From Ruminococcaceae bacterium UBA1244 (GTDB lineage: Bacteria > Bacillota > Clostridia > Oscillospirales > Acutalibacteraceae), in NCBI GenBank assembly GCA_002308635.1, contig DBWG01000011.1, positions 307-22,714 on the forward strand: DNA of 22,408 bases. Direction: 5' to 3'. Position 1 is the stretch's first letter. Each line of letters starts with the position of its first letter. The translations under genes were made by a program, and so were the position numbers. Shown piece after piece: positions 21,810 to 22,408 of this stretch. The notes beneath the pieces are model-generated. The model made no database searches, had not been told where the DNA came from, and saw only the letters and a list, made by a program, of their open reading frames with translations.

Positions 21810-22352
21810 TTACGCACCCCTGAATTTGCTGAACTTGTTTACTTTGGGCTTATCATCCGACTTGGGCAAAACAAGTCTGCACCGTGAAGTAATGGTAAGT
21901 CCCAAAGAAGCGGCGCAGGTCTGACACTGGCTGAAAGCCTTAGTCCTCAGCCCCTCGTACTTTGTAAGCAAATCACTGTACATAACAATCTTTTTATCGT
22001 CTTCCTCATCATCACTGCTGATGACTTTTGAAAGCTTCACCTGCATCTTGTCAACAAGCTTTGAATACTTTTCCCAGTCTCTTTGTGCCCTGATGTACCG
22101 CCCCAGTACATCGCAGTCAAGGTTGCTCATGATCCCGATCCTGTCAAGCTCCCCGGCAATATACGCAAACTTCTGCTTTTCTGTTTTTGTTCTCATGAAT
22201 GCGGGCGGCTTGATATCGTCATTATTGCCCTTGACTTCGGATTCTTCCCGTTCGTTAATTTCCGCTTTGGTTTTGTGTGATCTGCCCTTAGCCTTTATCA
22301 GACTGATAGGCTGTCTTGGTCTTGCCATTGTCTCAACTTCTTTTTCAGTCAT
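21810..22352 (-). CDS. terS: Terminase small subunit, P27 family
   Basis: About 180 residues with the P27-type pattern: 'MARPRQPISLIKAKGRSHKTKAEINEREESEVKG' head, then 'AGELDRIGIMSNLDCDVLGRYIRAQRDWEKYSKLVDKM', and 'CQTCAASLGLTITSRCRLVLP', typical of small terminases paired with HK97-type large subunits. It recognises phage DNA for packaging. The frame opens at ATG 22352, but ATG 22328 (MARPRQP), seen as the start in most relatives, is possible; neither has a clear ribosome site. The large subunit gene follows after the Tox-PL cassette. Bases 22353-22408 hold nothing I can support. Confidence 0.87.
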   Translation of the reverse strand: MTEKEVETMARPRQPISLIKAKGRSHKTKAEINEREESEVKGNNDDIKPPAFMRTKTEKQKFAYIAGELDRIGIMSNLDCDVLGRYIRAQRDWEKYSKLVDKMQVKLSKVISSDDEEDDKKIVMYSDLLTKYEGLRTKAFSQCQTCAASLGLTITSRCRLVLPKSDDKPKVNKFSKFRGA

Positions 22353-22408
22353 TTAAGGAATTTTTTCTATGGAATAGACCGCTGCGATGTCGAGGGTGAA
22401 TTATTCTT

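Noticed and set aside
22353..22408. Possible end of an upstream gene on the minus strand
   Set aside because: All frames contain stops within the 56 bases and none gives a recognisable C-terminus.

Overview
The window is the late (packaging, head and tail) module of a temperate siphovirus-type prophage with HK97-like head genes. Almost every gene reads on the minus strand, so the operon runs from high to low coordinates: small terminase, large terminase, portal, prohead protease, major capsid, gp6-like connector, head closure, gp10-like protein, tail terminator, phi13-type major tail protein, tail assembly chaperone, tape measure, distal tail, Gp37-like tail protein, BppU-like protein and a tail/fibre gene cut by the left edge. 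Moderate GC, frequent TTG starts with strong purine-rich ribosome sites, and protein families common in clostridial phages suggest a gut Clostridia host, perhaps a Ruminococcus-like Oscillospiraceae. No host gene is present to prove this. Integrase, repressor, lysis genes and tRNAs are not in the window.

The unusual part is a set of toxin-like cassettes set into the head operon at three places. (1) Between the two terminase genes lies a papain-fold (Tox-PL type) protein followed by two small immunity-like genes. (2) The portal protein carries a C-terminal JAB/MPN domain with complete metal-site motifs. After it come a 44-residue gene, a truncated DNA methyltransferase, and two displaced toxin-like domains with no usable start codon, each followed by an intact small immunity-like gene. 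(3) Between head closure and the gp10-like gene lies a protein with an HEELEAR motif, overlapped by a small zinc-ribbon gene. The three N-terminal parts join their variable domains through related Gly/Ser-rich linkers with an HGR[WF]T or DGRHV motif. Each insertion ends in a closely related rho-independent-type hairpin. The layout resembles polymorphic toxin systems, here attached to capsid-interior proteins and packaging loci. The gap between portal and protease, where many phages carry a MuF gene, holds the orphan-domain array instead.

Other accessory features are a plus-strand hicA-hicB toxin-antitoxin pair with its own promoter between chaperone and tape measure, a palindromic interspersed repeat beside the capsid gene, seven-base tandem repeats at five gene boundaries, and a 300-base non-coding stretch (14273-14573) rich in inverted and direct repeats.

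The morphogenesis genes are tightly packed and often overlap by four bases (ATGA), so they are probably translationally coupled. The cassette genes look more AT-rich than the phage genes around them, which fits separate acquisition.
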